A DNA stretch of 8,646 nt, taken from Clostridia bacterium. Its GTDB lineage: Bacteria; Bacillota; Clostridia; UBA1381. Both the position numbers and the translations under genes were made by a program. Each line of letters begins with the position of its first letter. The stretch's first letter is position 1. Positions 1 through 6,222 of this stretch are shown piece by piece. The stretch lies in NCBI GenBank assembly GCA_017420825.1, contig JAFQNU010000086.1, forward strand, positions 1-8,646. Reading direction: 5' to 3'. A model generated the notes under the pieces. It was not told the DNA's origin. It saw only the letters and a list, made by a program, of their open reading frames with translations, and did not search any database.

Positions 1-1
1 A

Positions 2-382
2 AGAAAAACAGGAATTATATTTTTGTCAGCTTTAGCTCTGAATTTTATATTAACCAACCTTATAATAAAAAATATTGTGATGCGTGCACGGCCATATGAG
101 GTGATAGAACAGCTTTCCATACTGATTGCTCCCCCTCATGGTTATTCCTTTCCGTCAGCACATACATCTTCGGCTTTCGCATGTATAACTACACTGTACT
201 ATACCGAAAAAAAGGTGTTCCCATACACACTTATTTTTGCTGTTCTGATGGGACTTTCAAGAATTTACGTCGGTGTTCATTATCCGAGCGATGTGCTGTT
301 CGGTGCTGTTGTTGGTATCGTCTCGGCATACCTTATTTATAAAATTTATGCTTATTTTTATTGTAAATTCGACAAAAATTAA
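2..382 (+). CDS. PAP2-family membrane phosphatase, 3' part only
   Basis: This is a 5'-truncated gene: the reading frame is open to the left edge (R-K-T-G-I-I-F before the first TTG), so that TTG is not the true start. About 126 residues are present, and family members usually have 170-220. All three PAP2 catalytic motifs are visible: K-x6-RP (KNIVMRARP), PSAH, and SR-x5-H-x3-D (SRIYVGVHYPSD), which supply the nucleophilic His and phosphate-binding residues. Hydrophobic stretches before motif 1, around motif 3 and at the C terminus fit a polytopic membrane protein. The family removes phosphate from lipid substrates such as undecaprenyl diphosphate or phosphatidic acid; which one applies here cannot be told. 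It ends 91 bp before putP, which has its own promoter. No hairpin terminator is visible after the stop. Confidence 0.9.
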   Translation, partial: RKTGIIFLSALALNFILTNLIIKNIVMRARPYEVIEQLSILIAPPHGYSFPSAHTSSAFACITTLYYTEKKVFPYTLIFAVLMGLSRIYVGVHYPSDVLFGAVVGIVSAYLIYKIYAYFYCKFDKN

Positions 383-390
383 CTTTTCTA

Positions 391-419
391 TTGCAATATT
401 TAAAAATTTATGATAAAAT
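391..419 (+). promoter_or_regulatory. Predicted sigma-A promoter of the symporter gene
   Basis: The -35 box is TTGCAA (391-396) and the -10 box is TAAAAT (414-419), with a 17-bp spacer and an extended -10 TG at 411-412. The predicted transcription start is near 426, giving a leader of about 48 nt. The ribosome binding site AAAGGAG (458-464) is 9 nt before the ATG. Confidence 0.6.
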
Positions 420-422
420 GTT

Positions 423-438
423 CTTTATTACAATAAAG
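423..438 (+). promoter_or_regulatory. Palindrome at the predicted start of putP transcription
   Basis: A perfect inverted repeat, CTTTATT-AC-AATAAAG, overlaps the predicted transcription start. It is followed directly by a second small hairpin, AGCGG-taaag-CCGCT (437-451). The position suits a repressor operator, or an mRNA-end structure. No known regulator consensus is recognised. Confidence 0.3.
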
Positions 439-473
439 CGGTAAAGCCGCTAAAGAAAAAGGAGTAGATAAAA

Positions 474-1964
474 ATGGGAGAAATATTGGCATTTGTTCTT
501 TATTTCGTGATTGTTTTGGGTATAGGAATTTTCTTCTTTATTAAATCTAAAGCAGGCGGAGAAAAGGAATATTTTTTAGGCGGACGTAAGATGGGTCCGT
601 GGGTTACCGCTATGAGTGCACAGGCATCAGATATGAGTGCATGGCTTTTAATGGGACTCCCCGGAAGTATTCTGGCATTTGGTCTCGGTCAGGCATGGAT
701 TGGCATAGGTCTTGCAATCGGTACGGCTCTAAACTGGTTATTTATTGCAAAAAGACTCAGAAAGTTCTCTGAGGCTGCAAATGATTCTATTACCGTTCCG
801 CAATACCTTTCAAACCGCTTTGCAACAACAAATCCGGCACTTAAAATTATCTGTGCAATCGTGTTTCTTGTAAGCTTTACAATCTATGTTGCATCAAGCT
901 TTGTTGCAGGTACAACCGTTTTCACAACATTGTTCCCAAGCCTTAGCGAAAGTCTTGCAATGATTATCTTTGCAGCAATTATTCTTTTATATACCTTCCT
1001 CGGCGGTTATAAGGCTGTTTGCTGGACAGACTTCTTCCAGGGACTTCTGATGCTTATTGCATTGCTTGCTGTTCCTATTGTTATTGTTTGTACAAAGTCT
1101 CTTGATACTGCAGTTTTATCTGAAGTTTATACATATGAGGGAACTGAATATGCCTTTACAGCAAACGTATTTTCTGCAAGCTGGCAGGAAATTATATCAG
1201 GACTTGCATGGGGACTCGGATATTTCGGAATGCCTCACATTCTTGTTCGCTTTATGGGTATAGAAAAGCCATCTATGGTTAAGAAATCAGCTACCGTTGC
1301 TATTATATGGGTTGTAATTTCGTTGGCAGCAACAATTGTTATCGCATACTTCGGCAGACTTTTAATTGGTGAACAATTACTTGTTGCAGGAAATCAGAAG
1401 CTTGTATTTATTGAGCTTGCAAGAATGTTATTCCCCGGATTTATAGCAGGACTTCTACTTGCGGCAATTATTGCGGCTTCAATGTCAACTGCGGACTCTC
1501 AGCTTCTTGTTGCTTCATCTTCCTTTACAAGCGACATTTACAAGCCAATCTTTAGAAAAAATGCAACCGACAAGGAAGTTCTCTGGATAGGCAGAGCAGT
1601 TGTTATCATTATTGCTATTGTTGCATATTTCATAGCAAGCAGTGAAGGTAAGGGTGCACAGGCTATTATGAACATGGTTGAAAATGCGTGGGGCTTATTC
1701 GGAGCTTCATTTGGCCCTGTTGTTATCCTCTCTCTTTTCTGGAAGAGATTTACATATTCAGGTGCAATAGCAGGTATTGTTACAGGTGCAATTGTCGATG
1801 TTGTATGGTTTAATTTCCTTAGCGCATCAACCGGAATTTATGAAATCCTTCCCGGCTTTATTCTTGGATTTATTGCAGCCGTTGTTGTTACTCTCATCTC
1901 AAAAGCACCCTCACATGAGGTTTGCGATATTTATGACAGAGCAACAACATCATCTAACGATTAA
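474..1964 (+). CDS. putP: Sodium/proline symporter (SSS family, PutP type)
   Basis: Predicted 496-residue polytopic membrane protein of the sodium:solute symporter family, which imports a solute with Na+. The PutP subtype is suggested by the N-terminal segment FLGGRKMGPWVTAMSA followed by ASDMSAWLLMGLPGS. Here D53 matches the Na+-site Asp55 of E. coli PutP. The later MSTADSQLLVASSS segment places S338/T339 at the Na+-binding Ser340/Thr341 of E. coli PutP, with the same two-residue offset. Length matches the family (about 490-510), and hydrophobic segments run through to about residue 475. The ATG start has an AAAGGAG site 9 nt upstream. The gene is a single transcription unit between its own promoter and a strong terminator. 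Proline is the likely substrate by similarity, but it is not proven by sequence alone. No proline catabolic gene is seen in the window. Confidence 0.88.
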   Translation: MGEILAFVLYFVIVLGIGIFFFIKSKAGGEKEYFLGGRKMGPWVTAMSAQASDMSAWLLMGLPGSILAFGLGQAWIGIGLAIGTALNWLFIAKRLRKFSEAANDSITVPQYLSNRFATTNPALKIICAIVFLVSFTIYVASSFVAGTTVFTTLFPSLSESLAMIIFAAIILLYTFLGGYKAVCWTDFFQGLLMLIALLAVPIVIVCTKSLDTAVLSEVYTYEGTEYAFTANVFSASWQEIISGLAWGLGYFGMPHILVRFMGIEKPSMVKKSATVAIIWVVISLAATIVIAYFGRLLIGEQLLVAGNQKLVFIELARMLFPGFIAGLLLAAIIAASMSTADSQLLVASSSFTSDIYKPIFRKNATDKEVLWIGRAVVIIIAIVAYFIASSEGKGAQAIMNMVENAWGLFGASFGPVVILSLFWKRFTYSGAIAGIVTGAIVDVVWFNFLSASTGIYEILPGFILGFIAAVVVTLISKAPSHEVCDIYDRATTSSND

Positions 1965-1973
1965 TATTTATAT

Positions 1974-2005
1974 TCCGCAAGATGTAATGTCTTGCGGATT
2001 TTTTT
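1974..2005 (+). terminator. Intrinsic terminator of putP
   Basis: The stem is CCGCAAGA (1975-1982) / TCTTGCGG (1990-1997), 8 bp perfect, plus a closing T-A pair (1974/1998). The loop is 7 nt and is followed by seven T residues (1999-2005). It begins 10 nt after the putP stop. Confidence 0.9.
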
Positions 2006-2031
2006 ATGTTAAATAAGGTAAAATTATTATA

Positions 2032-2060
2032 TTGATTTTTTTTTTAAAATGATGTATAAT
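2032..2060 (+). promoter_or_regulatory. Predicted sigma-A promoter of the PHP gene
   Basis: TTGATT (2032-2037) and a perfect TATAAT (2055-2060) are separated by 17 bp. The predicted transcription start is about 2067. This leaves too little leader for translation from the upstream TTG at 2077, which matters for the start-codon choice of the next gene. Confidence 0.7.
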
Positions 2061-2082
2061 TTAATCATAAAATAATTTGTTT

Positions 2083-2090
2083 GGGGGGGT
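2083..2090 (+). promoter_or_regulatory. Poly-G ribosome binding site of the PHP gene
   Basis: The run GGGGGGGT can pair with the 16S anti-Shine-Dalgarno CCUCC core, using G-U wobbles where AGGAGGT has A. It is the only plausible ribosome binding site ahead of the PHP domain and lies downstream of the TTG at 2077. It therefore argues for initiation at ATA 2095 (5 nt after the last G) or CTG 2101 (11 nt). Confidence 0.6.
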
Positions 2091-2094
2091 ATTT

Positions 2095-2796
2095 ATAAAA
2101 CTGTATTATGACTTACATATTCACTCTGCTCTATCCCCATGCGGTGACAATGATATGACCCCCAACAACATAGTGAATATGTCAATAATAAAAGGTCTTG
2201 ACGTTATCAGTGTAACCGACCACAACTCCTGCGGTAATGTGCGTGCGGTTATAGAGGCGGCAGACAACCGTATACTTGTTATTCCAGGTATGGAGGTGGA
2301 GACCTCGGAGGAGGTTCATGTCACATGCTACTTTAAAACAGTCGAGAGTGCTGAAAAAATGTGGGCTGAGGTCAAAAAAAATTATTCAGGCATAAAAAAT
2401 AAAGAGGAAATTTTTGGTGAACAGCTTTACATGGACTCGCAGGATAATATAGTCGGCAAAGAGGATAATCTCTTAGTCACTGCTACAAAGCTCTCTATTC
2501 ATGACGTGTTTACACTTGCAAGGTCCTTTGGCGGTGTTGCAATACCCGCTCATATCGACCGTTCAAGCTACAGTGTTTTGTCAAATCTCGGTTTCATTCC
2601 GCCCGAGCTTGATATTAATACTGTTGAAATCACACCAAAAAACCGTGAAAAGCTTGAAAACGACTACAAAAACTATCAGATTGTGTCAAATTCTGACGCA
2701 CACTACCTTGAGGATATTTCAGAACCCTTCTATTATATGGATGTTGTGTCAAAAAATGCCGAAAATGTATTGGAATATTTGTGCAAAATGGAGTAA
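2095..2796 (+). CDS. PHP-domain metallophosphoesterase next to the hydrogenase operon
   Basis: Stand-alone PHP domain of about 233 residues. Numbering from ATA 2095, the metal-site motifs are DLHIHS (H8, H10), TDHN (D42, H43), PGMEVE (E67), EVHV (H75), PAHID (H153) and NSDAH (D201, H203). All are present, so the trinuclear phosphoesterase site looks complete. PHP enzymes hydrolyse phosphate esters; the substrate is unknown. No polymerase domain is fused and no signal peptide is seen. The start is unresolved. The only ATG/GTG/TTG option upstream is TTG 2077, but it precedes the G7 ribosome binding site and sits about 10 nt from the predicted transcription start. The residue where relatives usually have Met, just before K-L-Y-Y-D-L-H, is coded ATA. 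The stop is 128 bp before hydC on the same strand with no terminator hairpin between, so partial read-through into the hydrogenase operon is possible. Similar PHP genes are known beside clostridial hydrogenase clusters. Confidence 0.85.
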   Translation: MKLYYDLHIHSALSPCGDNDMTPNNIVNMSIIKGLDVISVTDHNSCGNVRAVIEAADNRILVIPGMEVETSEEVHVTCYFKTVESAEKMWAEVKKNYSGIKNKEEIFGEQLYMDSQDNIVGKEDNLLVTATKLSIHDVFTLARSFGGVAIPAHIDRSSYSVLSNLGFIPPELDINTVEITPKNREKLENDYKNYQIVSNSDAHYLEDISEPFYYMDVVSKNAENVLEYLCKME

Positions 2797-2839
2797 ATTA
2801 TTTTTTTAACAAAGTTTAGTAGATTTTTTTGAATAATAC

Positions 2840-2848
2840 TGATATAAT
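2840..2848 (+). promoter_or_regulatory. Extended -10 promoter of the hyd operon
   Basis: The element TG-A-TATAAT is a perfect extended -10 (TATAAT at 2843-2848). The -35 position 17 bp upstream (2820-2825, TAGATT) is poor, which is typical of extended -10 promoters. The predicted start is near 2855, giving a leader of about 70 nt before hydC. Confidence 0.6.
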
Positions 2849-2889
2849 TAGGGTATATGGTTGTATAACTTTTGTTTAAATAACATATA

Positions 2890-2902
2890 AGCTTTTAAAG
2901 CT
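2890..2902 (+). promoter_or_regulatory. Palindrome in the hyd operon leader
   Basis: A perfect inverted repeat, AGCTTT-T-AAAGCT, lies about 35 nt downstream of the predicted transcription start and 9 nt before the AGGAGGT site of hydC (2912-2918). It could be an operator. With a 1-nt centre it cannot close fully as an RNA hairpin, so a DNA-binding role is more likely than an RNA one. The regulator is unknown. Confidence 0.3.
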
Positions 2903-2924
2903 ATAAAGAACAGGAGGTCTATTA

Positions 2925-3416
2925 ATGGAGAAAAAAACAGCGTTGCCGTTTAATGGTACAAAGGAGCAGGAAGCACAGCTTATGGCAGTAATCGAAAGCC
3001 ATAAAAACCAGGAGGGTGCTGCAATTCCTGTATTGCACAAGGCACAGGGTATTTACGGATATCTGCCCTTGGAGGTTCAGCAGATGATTGCAGAGGGTTT
3101 GAATGTTCCGCTTGCGGAAATTTATGGTATAGTAACCTTCTATACTCAGTTCTCTCTTTACCCGAAGGGTGAATATCAGATTGGTGTATGCTTGGGTACA
3201 GCATGCTATGTTAAGGGTTCGGGCGACATATTGGAAAAAATCAAGGCACAGCTCGGCGTTGACGTTGGCGAATGTACTCCCGATGGTAAGTTCTCAATTG
3301 ATGCAACACGTTGTATCGGAGCTTGCGGTCTTGCACCTGTATTTACAGTAAATGATGATGTTTACGGTAGAATAGGTGTAGATGATGTTGAGGATATATT
3401 GAAGAAATACATGTAA
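2925..3416 (+). CDS. hydC: NADH-dependent [FeFe] hydrogenase, [2Fe-2S] subunit (NuoE-like)
   Basis: Predicted 163-residue soluble subunit of the trimeric hydrogenase, homologous to NuoE/HoxE/HymA. An N-terminal helical part (about 1-75) contains the family-typical VLHKAQGIYGYLP and YGIVTFYTQF segments. A thioredoxin-like [2Fe-2S] domain follows, with ligands C89-x4-C94 and C130-x3-C134. C117 is an extra cysteine. Length is normal for the family. In the complex HydC passes or stores electrons next to the flavin of HydB. It is the first gene of the operon and has the strongest ribosome binding site (AGGAGGT, 6 nt before the ATG). The next gene begins 26 nt after its stop. NuoE of respiratory complex I is the alternative family member, but the neighbours hydB and hydA exclude it. 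Confidence 0.95.
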   Translation: MEKKTALPFNGTKEQEAQLMAVIESHKNQEGAAIPVLHKAQGIYGYLPLEVQQMIAEGLNVPLAEIYGIVTFYTQFSLYPKGEYQIGVCLGTACYVKGSGDILEKIKAQLGVDVGECTPDGKFSIDATRCIGACGLAPVFTVNDDVYGRIGVDDVEDILKKYM

Positions 3417-3442
3417 ATATTTGAAAGGAAGTAATTGCCTTG

Positions 3443-3982
3443 ATGGAAATATCTCTGCACATACTCGATATTATGCATAATTCGATAGTTGCAGGTGCTG
3501 CTTTGGTTGAGCTTACCGTTATTGAGGATACGAAAAAAGATATTCTCTCCTTTACAATAAAGGATAACGGTAAGGGTATGAGTAAGGAAATGGTTGAAGC
3601 TGTTTACAGCCCCTTTACCACAGGCAGAACAACAAGAAAGGTTGGTCTTGGTATTCCGCTTTTAAAGCAGGCGGCAGAGGCGGCAGACGGCAGTATTAAA
3701 ATAACCTCTGAGTTAGGTGTGGGAACAGAGCTTTTCGCTCAGTTTACACACTCTCATATCGACAGACAGCCCCTCGGTGACATGGCAGGGACTATGCATC
3801 AGCTTATTACAGCCTTTGAAGATATTGATTTTTTATACAGACACAGTATAAACGGAAAAGAATTTTTAGTTGATACCCGCGAAATAAAAAATATTTTAGG
3901 CGGAGTGTCCTTAAAGGAAAATGAGGTCTCGCTATGGCTTTTAAATTACTTGACCGAGGGCGAAGCTGAAATTTCCGATTAA
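3443..3982 (+). CDS. Histidine-kinase-like ATPase (HATPase_c) of the hydrogenase operon
   Basis: Predicted 179-residue soluble protein made of one GHKL ATP-binding domain plus a short C-terminal region (about 115-179). Seen motifs are an N-box around H6-N13 (LHILDIMHNS), G1 box DNGKG (41-45), F-box YSPFTTG (55-61), G2 box GLGIPL (68-73) and GVGTEL (92-97). There is no sensor, membrane segment, dimerisation helix or phospho-accepting His domain. It is therefore not a complete sensor kinase. Known relatives of this size act as anti-sigma kinases or as accessory ATPases, and genes like this recur between hydC and hydB in clostridia with no settled function. ATG 3443 is chosen because relatives begin at MEISLHILD; the alternative is the TTG directly before it at 3440. 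The ribosome binding site is AAAGGAAG (3424-3431), rather far (about 11 nt) from the ATG. The gene after it starts 20 nt past the stop. Confidence 0.85.
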   Translation: MEISLHILDIMHNSIVAGAALVELTVIEDTKKDILSFTIKDNGKGMSKEMVEAVYSPFTTGRTTRKVGLGIPLLKQAAEAADGSIKITSELGVGTELFAQFTHSHIDRQPLGDMAGTMHQLITAFEDIDFLYRHSINGKEFLVDTREIKNILGGVSLKENEVSLWLLNYLTEGEAEISD

Positions 3983-4002
3983 CAATGAAAGGAATGAAAT
4001 TT

Positions 4003-4368
4003 ATGAAGAGTTTAGCTGAATTGGAAGCTATCAGACAAAAAATGGCTTCTAACGTTTCAATGAGAAAGGACGACCATGCAACAAGAGTTGTAATTGGTAT
4101 GGCAACTTGCGGAATTGCTGCAGGAGCAAGACCTGTTATGAGTGCATTTATTGAAGAGATTGGAAAGAGAAACTTAGAGCACGTTTCTGTTGTTCAGACA
4201 GGCTGTATCGGTGTTTGCCGCTTAGAGCCTATTGTTGAGATTGTTAATCCGGACGGGGAAAAAGTTACTTATGTAAAAATGACACCGGAAAAGGCTCGTC
4301 AGGTAGTTGCGGAGCATCTTGTAAACGGCAGACCGATTAACGAATATACAATCGGTGCGGCAGAATAA
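4003..4368 (+). CDS. Thioredoxin-like [2Fe-2S] ferredoxin-type accessory protein, three cysteines
   Basis: Predicted 121-residue protein with a C-terminal thioredoxin-like ferredoxin fold. Only three cysteines occur: C36 in MATCGIAAGARP, and the pair C68-x3-C72 in TGCIGVCRLEP. The usual second ligand of the first pair is missing (A/G-rich stretch after C36), so a standard four-Cys [2Fe-2S] cluster is doubtful. The N-terminal part (1-25) is helical and charged. Comparable small proteins (HydD in some hydrogenase clusters) accompany HydABC and may be a fourth subunit or an assembly factor; I do not assign the symbol. Three in-frame ATGs exist (3985, 3994, 4003). The last is chosen because the ribosome binding site GAAAGGA (3987-3993) lies inside the longer versions and is 9 nt from 4003. 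The stop is 37 nt before hydB. Confidence 0.85.
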   Translation: MKSLAELEAIRQKMASNVSMRKDDHATRVVIGMATCGIAAGARPVMSAFIEEIGKRNLEHVSVVQTGCIGVCRLEPIVEIVNPDGEKVTYVKMTPEKARQVVAEHLVNGRPINEYTIGAAE

Positions 4369-4405
4369 TTAAGCGTTTAATTTTGTGAAAGGAATGATAA
4401 ATAAC

Positions 4406-6199
4406 ATGGATATGGTTAGAGGTCACATATTATGCTGTGGCGGTACAGGCTGTACCTCATCAGGCTGTGAGGCTATTATTAAGGAAATGGAAAAACAGCT
4501 TGCAGCATACGAGCTTGACAAGGAATTTAAAATTATTAAAACAGGCTGTTTCGGTCTTTGTGCGTTAGGTCCTATTATGGTTGTGTATCCTGAGGGTGCA
4601 TTCTACAGCCGTGTTAAGGTTGAGGACGTTGAAGAAATTGTTAAGGAGCATTTGTTAAAGGGACGTATCGTTAAGCACCTTCTCTATGAAGAAACAGTTG
4701 AAGAGAATGGTATAAAGAGTCTTAACGAAACAAACTTCTACGCAAAGCAGATGCGTATTGCTTTGAGAAACTGCGGTGTTATCGACCCTGAAAACATCGA
4801 AGAATATATTGCGGCAGACGGCTACAAGGCTTTAGGTAAGGTTTTGACAGAAATGACACGTGAAGAGGTCATTGATGAAATCTTAAAATCAGGACTTCGT
4901 GGACGTGGCGGCGGCGGTTTCCCGACAGGCTTGAAGTGGAAGTTCACATATGCGGCTGAGGGCGACCAGAAGTATGTTGCATGTAATGCTGACGAAGGCG
5001 ACCCGGGTGCATTCATGGACAGATCTGTTCTTGAAGGTGACCCTCACACAGTTATCGAAGCTATGGCAATTGCTGCTTATGCTATCGGCGCTGACAAAGG
5101 CTTTATATATATCAGAGCTGAGTATCCTATTGCCGTTGACAGATTGCAGATTGCTATCGACCAGGCAAGAGAATACGGCTTGTTAGGAAAGAATATTTTT
5201 GGTACAGACTTTAATTTTGATTTGGAAATAAGACTTGGTGCAGGTGCATTCGTATGTGGTGAGGAAACCGCATTGATGACATCTATCGAAGGTAAGAGAG
5301 GCGAGCCTCGTCCACGTCCTCCGTTCCCTGCAAACAAGGGCTTGTGGCAGAAGCCTACAATGCTCAATAACGTTGAAACATATGCAAATATCCCTGTAAT
5401 TATCAATAAGGGTGCTGACTGGTTCAACACTATCGGAACAGAGAAGAGTAAGGGAACAAAGGTATTTGCTCTCGGCGGTAAAATCCACAACACAGGTCTT
5501 GTTGAAGTTCCTATGGGAACAACTCTTCGTGAAATTATTGAAGATATCGGCGGAGGTATTCCAAACGGTAAGAAGTTTAAGGCTGCTCAGACAGGTGGTC
5601 CTTCTGGTGGATGTATTCCTCATTCACTTATCGACACACCTATCGACTACGATTCACTTATGGCTATCGGTTCAATGATGGGTTCAGGCGGACTTATCGT
5701 TATGGACGAGGATAACTGTATGGTTGATATCGCTAAGTTCTTCCTTGAGTTTACCGTTGATGAATCATGCGGTATGTGTGCTCCGTGCCGTATCGGTACA
5801 AAGAGACTCTTGGAACTTTTAAAAAAGATTACCGACGGTAAGGGAACAATGGAAGATATAGATAAGCTTGAAGAATTGTGTTACACAATCAAAAACGGCG
5901 CTCTCTGCGGTCTCGGACAAACTGCTCCTAACCCTGTTTTATCAACATTGCAGTATTTCAGAGATGAGTATGTTGCTCACGTTCAGGATAAGGTATGTCC
6001 TGCAGGCGTTTGTAAGGCTCTTGCAAGATACACAATTGTTGCTGATAAGTGTAAGGGCTGTAGCTTGTGTTCAAGACAGTGTCCTGTTAACGCAATTTCA
6101 GGTAAGATTAAAGAGCCGTTTGTTATCGACCAGGATAAGTGTATTAAGTGCGGCGCTTGTATGGATAGCTGTAAGTTTGGCGCTATCATTAAGAACTAA
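4406..6199 (+). CDS. hydB: NADH-dependent [FeFe] hydrogenase, flavin/NAD-binding subunit (NuoF-like)
   Basis: Predicted 597-residue subunit that binds FMN and NAD(H) and is the likely electron-bifurcating centre of the complex. Domain order: a thioredoxin-like [2Fe-2S] domain (1-95; C11-x4-C16 and C48-x3-C52, with extra C10 and C21); the NuoF flavin/NAD domain with glycine-rich GRGGGGFPTGLKW (166-178) and GAGAFVCGEETAL (278-290); a [4Fe-4S] site ESCGMCAPC (C455, C458, C461) plus C501; and a C-terminal 2x[4Fe-4S] ferredoxin domain (C549, C552, C555, C559 and C579, C582, C585, C589). H525, C531 and C536 in the linker may form a metal (zinc) site; that is inference. Length and domain set match clostridial HydB. 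The longer GTG 4385 start would include the ribosome binding site GAAAGGA (4387-4393), so ATG 4406 is preferred. hydA begins 23 nt after the stop. Confidence 0.96.
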   Translation: MDMVRGHILCCGGTGCTSSGCEAIIKEMEKQLAAYELDKEFKIIKTGCFGLCALGPIMVVYPEGAFYSRVKVEDVEEIVKEHLLKGRIVKHLLYEETVEENGIKSLNETNFYAKQMRIALRNCGVIDPENIEEYIAADGYKALGKVLTEMTREEVIDEILKSGLRGRGGGGFPTGLKWKFTYAAEGDQKYVACNADEGDPGAFMDRSVLEGDPHTVIEAMAIAAYAIGADKGFIYIRAEYPIAVDRLQIAIDQAREYGLLGKNIFGTDFNFDLEIRLGAGAFVCGEETALMTSIEGKRGEPRPRPPFPANKGLWQKPTMLNNVETYANIPVIINKGADWFNTIGTEKSKGTKVFALGGKIHNTGLVEVPMGTTLREIIEDIGGGIPNGKKFKAAQTGGPSGGCIPHSLIDTPIDYDSLMAIGSMMGSGGLIVMDEDNCMVDIAKFFLEFTVDESCGMCAPCRIGTKRLLELLKKITDGKGTMEDIDKLEELCYTIKNGALCGLGQTAPNPVLSTLQYFRDEYVAHVQDKVCPAGVCKALARYTIVADKCKGCSLCSRQCPVNAISGKIKEPFVIDQDKCIKCGACMDSCKFGAIIKN

Positions 6200-6222
6200 T
6201 CAAGGAAAGGAATGAATTACAG

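Noticed and set aside
23..382. TTG 23 as the start of the PAP2 gene
   Set aside because: The frame is open to the window edge and the residues before it fit the protein. No ribosome binding site precedes it, so the gene is truncated by the window.
2806..2812. TTAACAA resembling half of a Rex operator upstream of hydC
   Set aside because: The facing half-site at the required spacing (2795-2801) reads AAATTAT, which is a poor match. Another candidate, TTGTTTAAATAACA near 2872, has the wrong spacing.
3440..3982. HATPase as a full sensor histidine kinase
   Set aside because: The protein has only the ATP-binding domain; no input, membrane or dimerisation/phosphoacceptor region is present.
5077..5623. 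Long minus-strand reading frames of 138 and 146 codons inside hydB
   Set aside because: They lie antisense to the well-supported NuoF domain, overlap each other, show no domain pattern and have no ribosome binding site that I can see.
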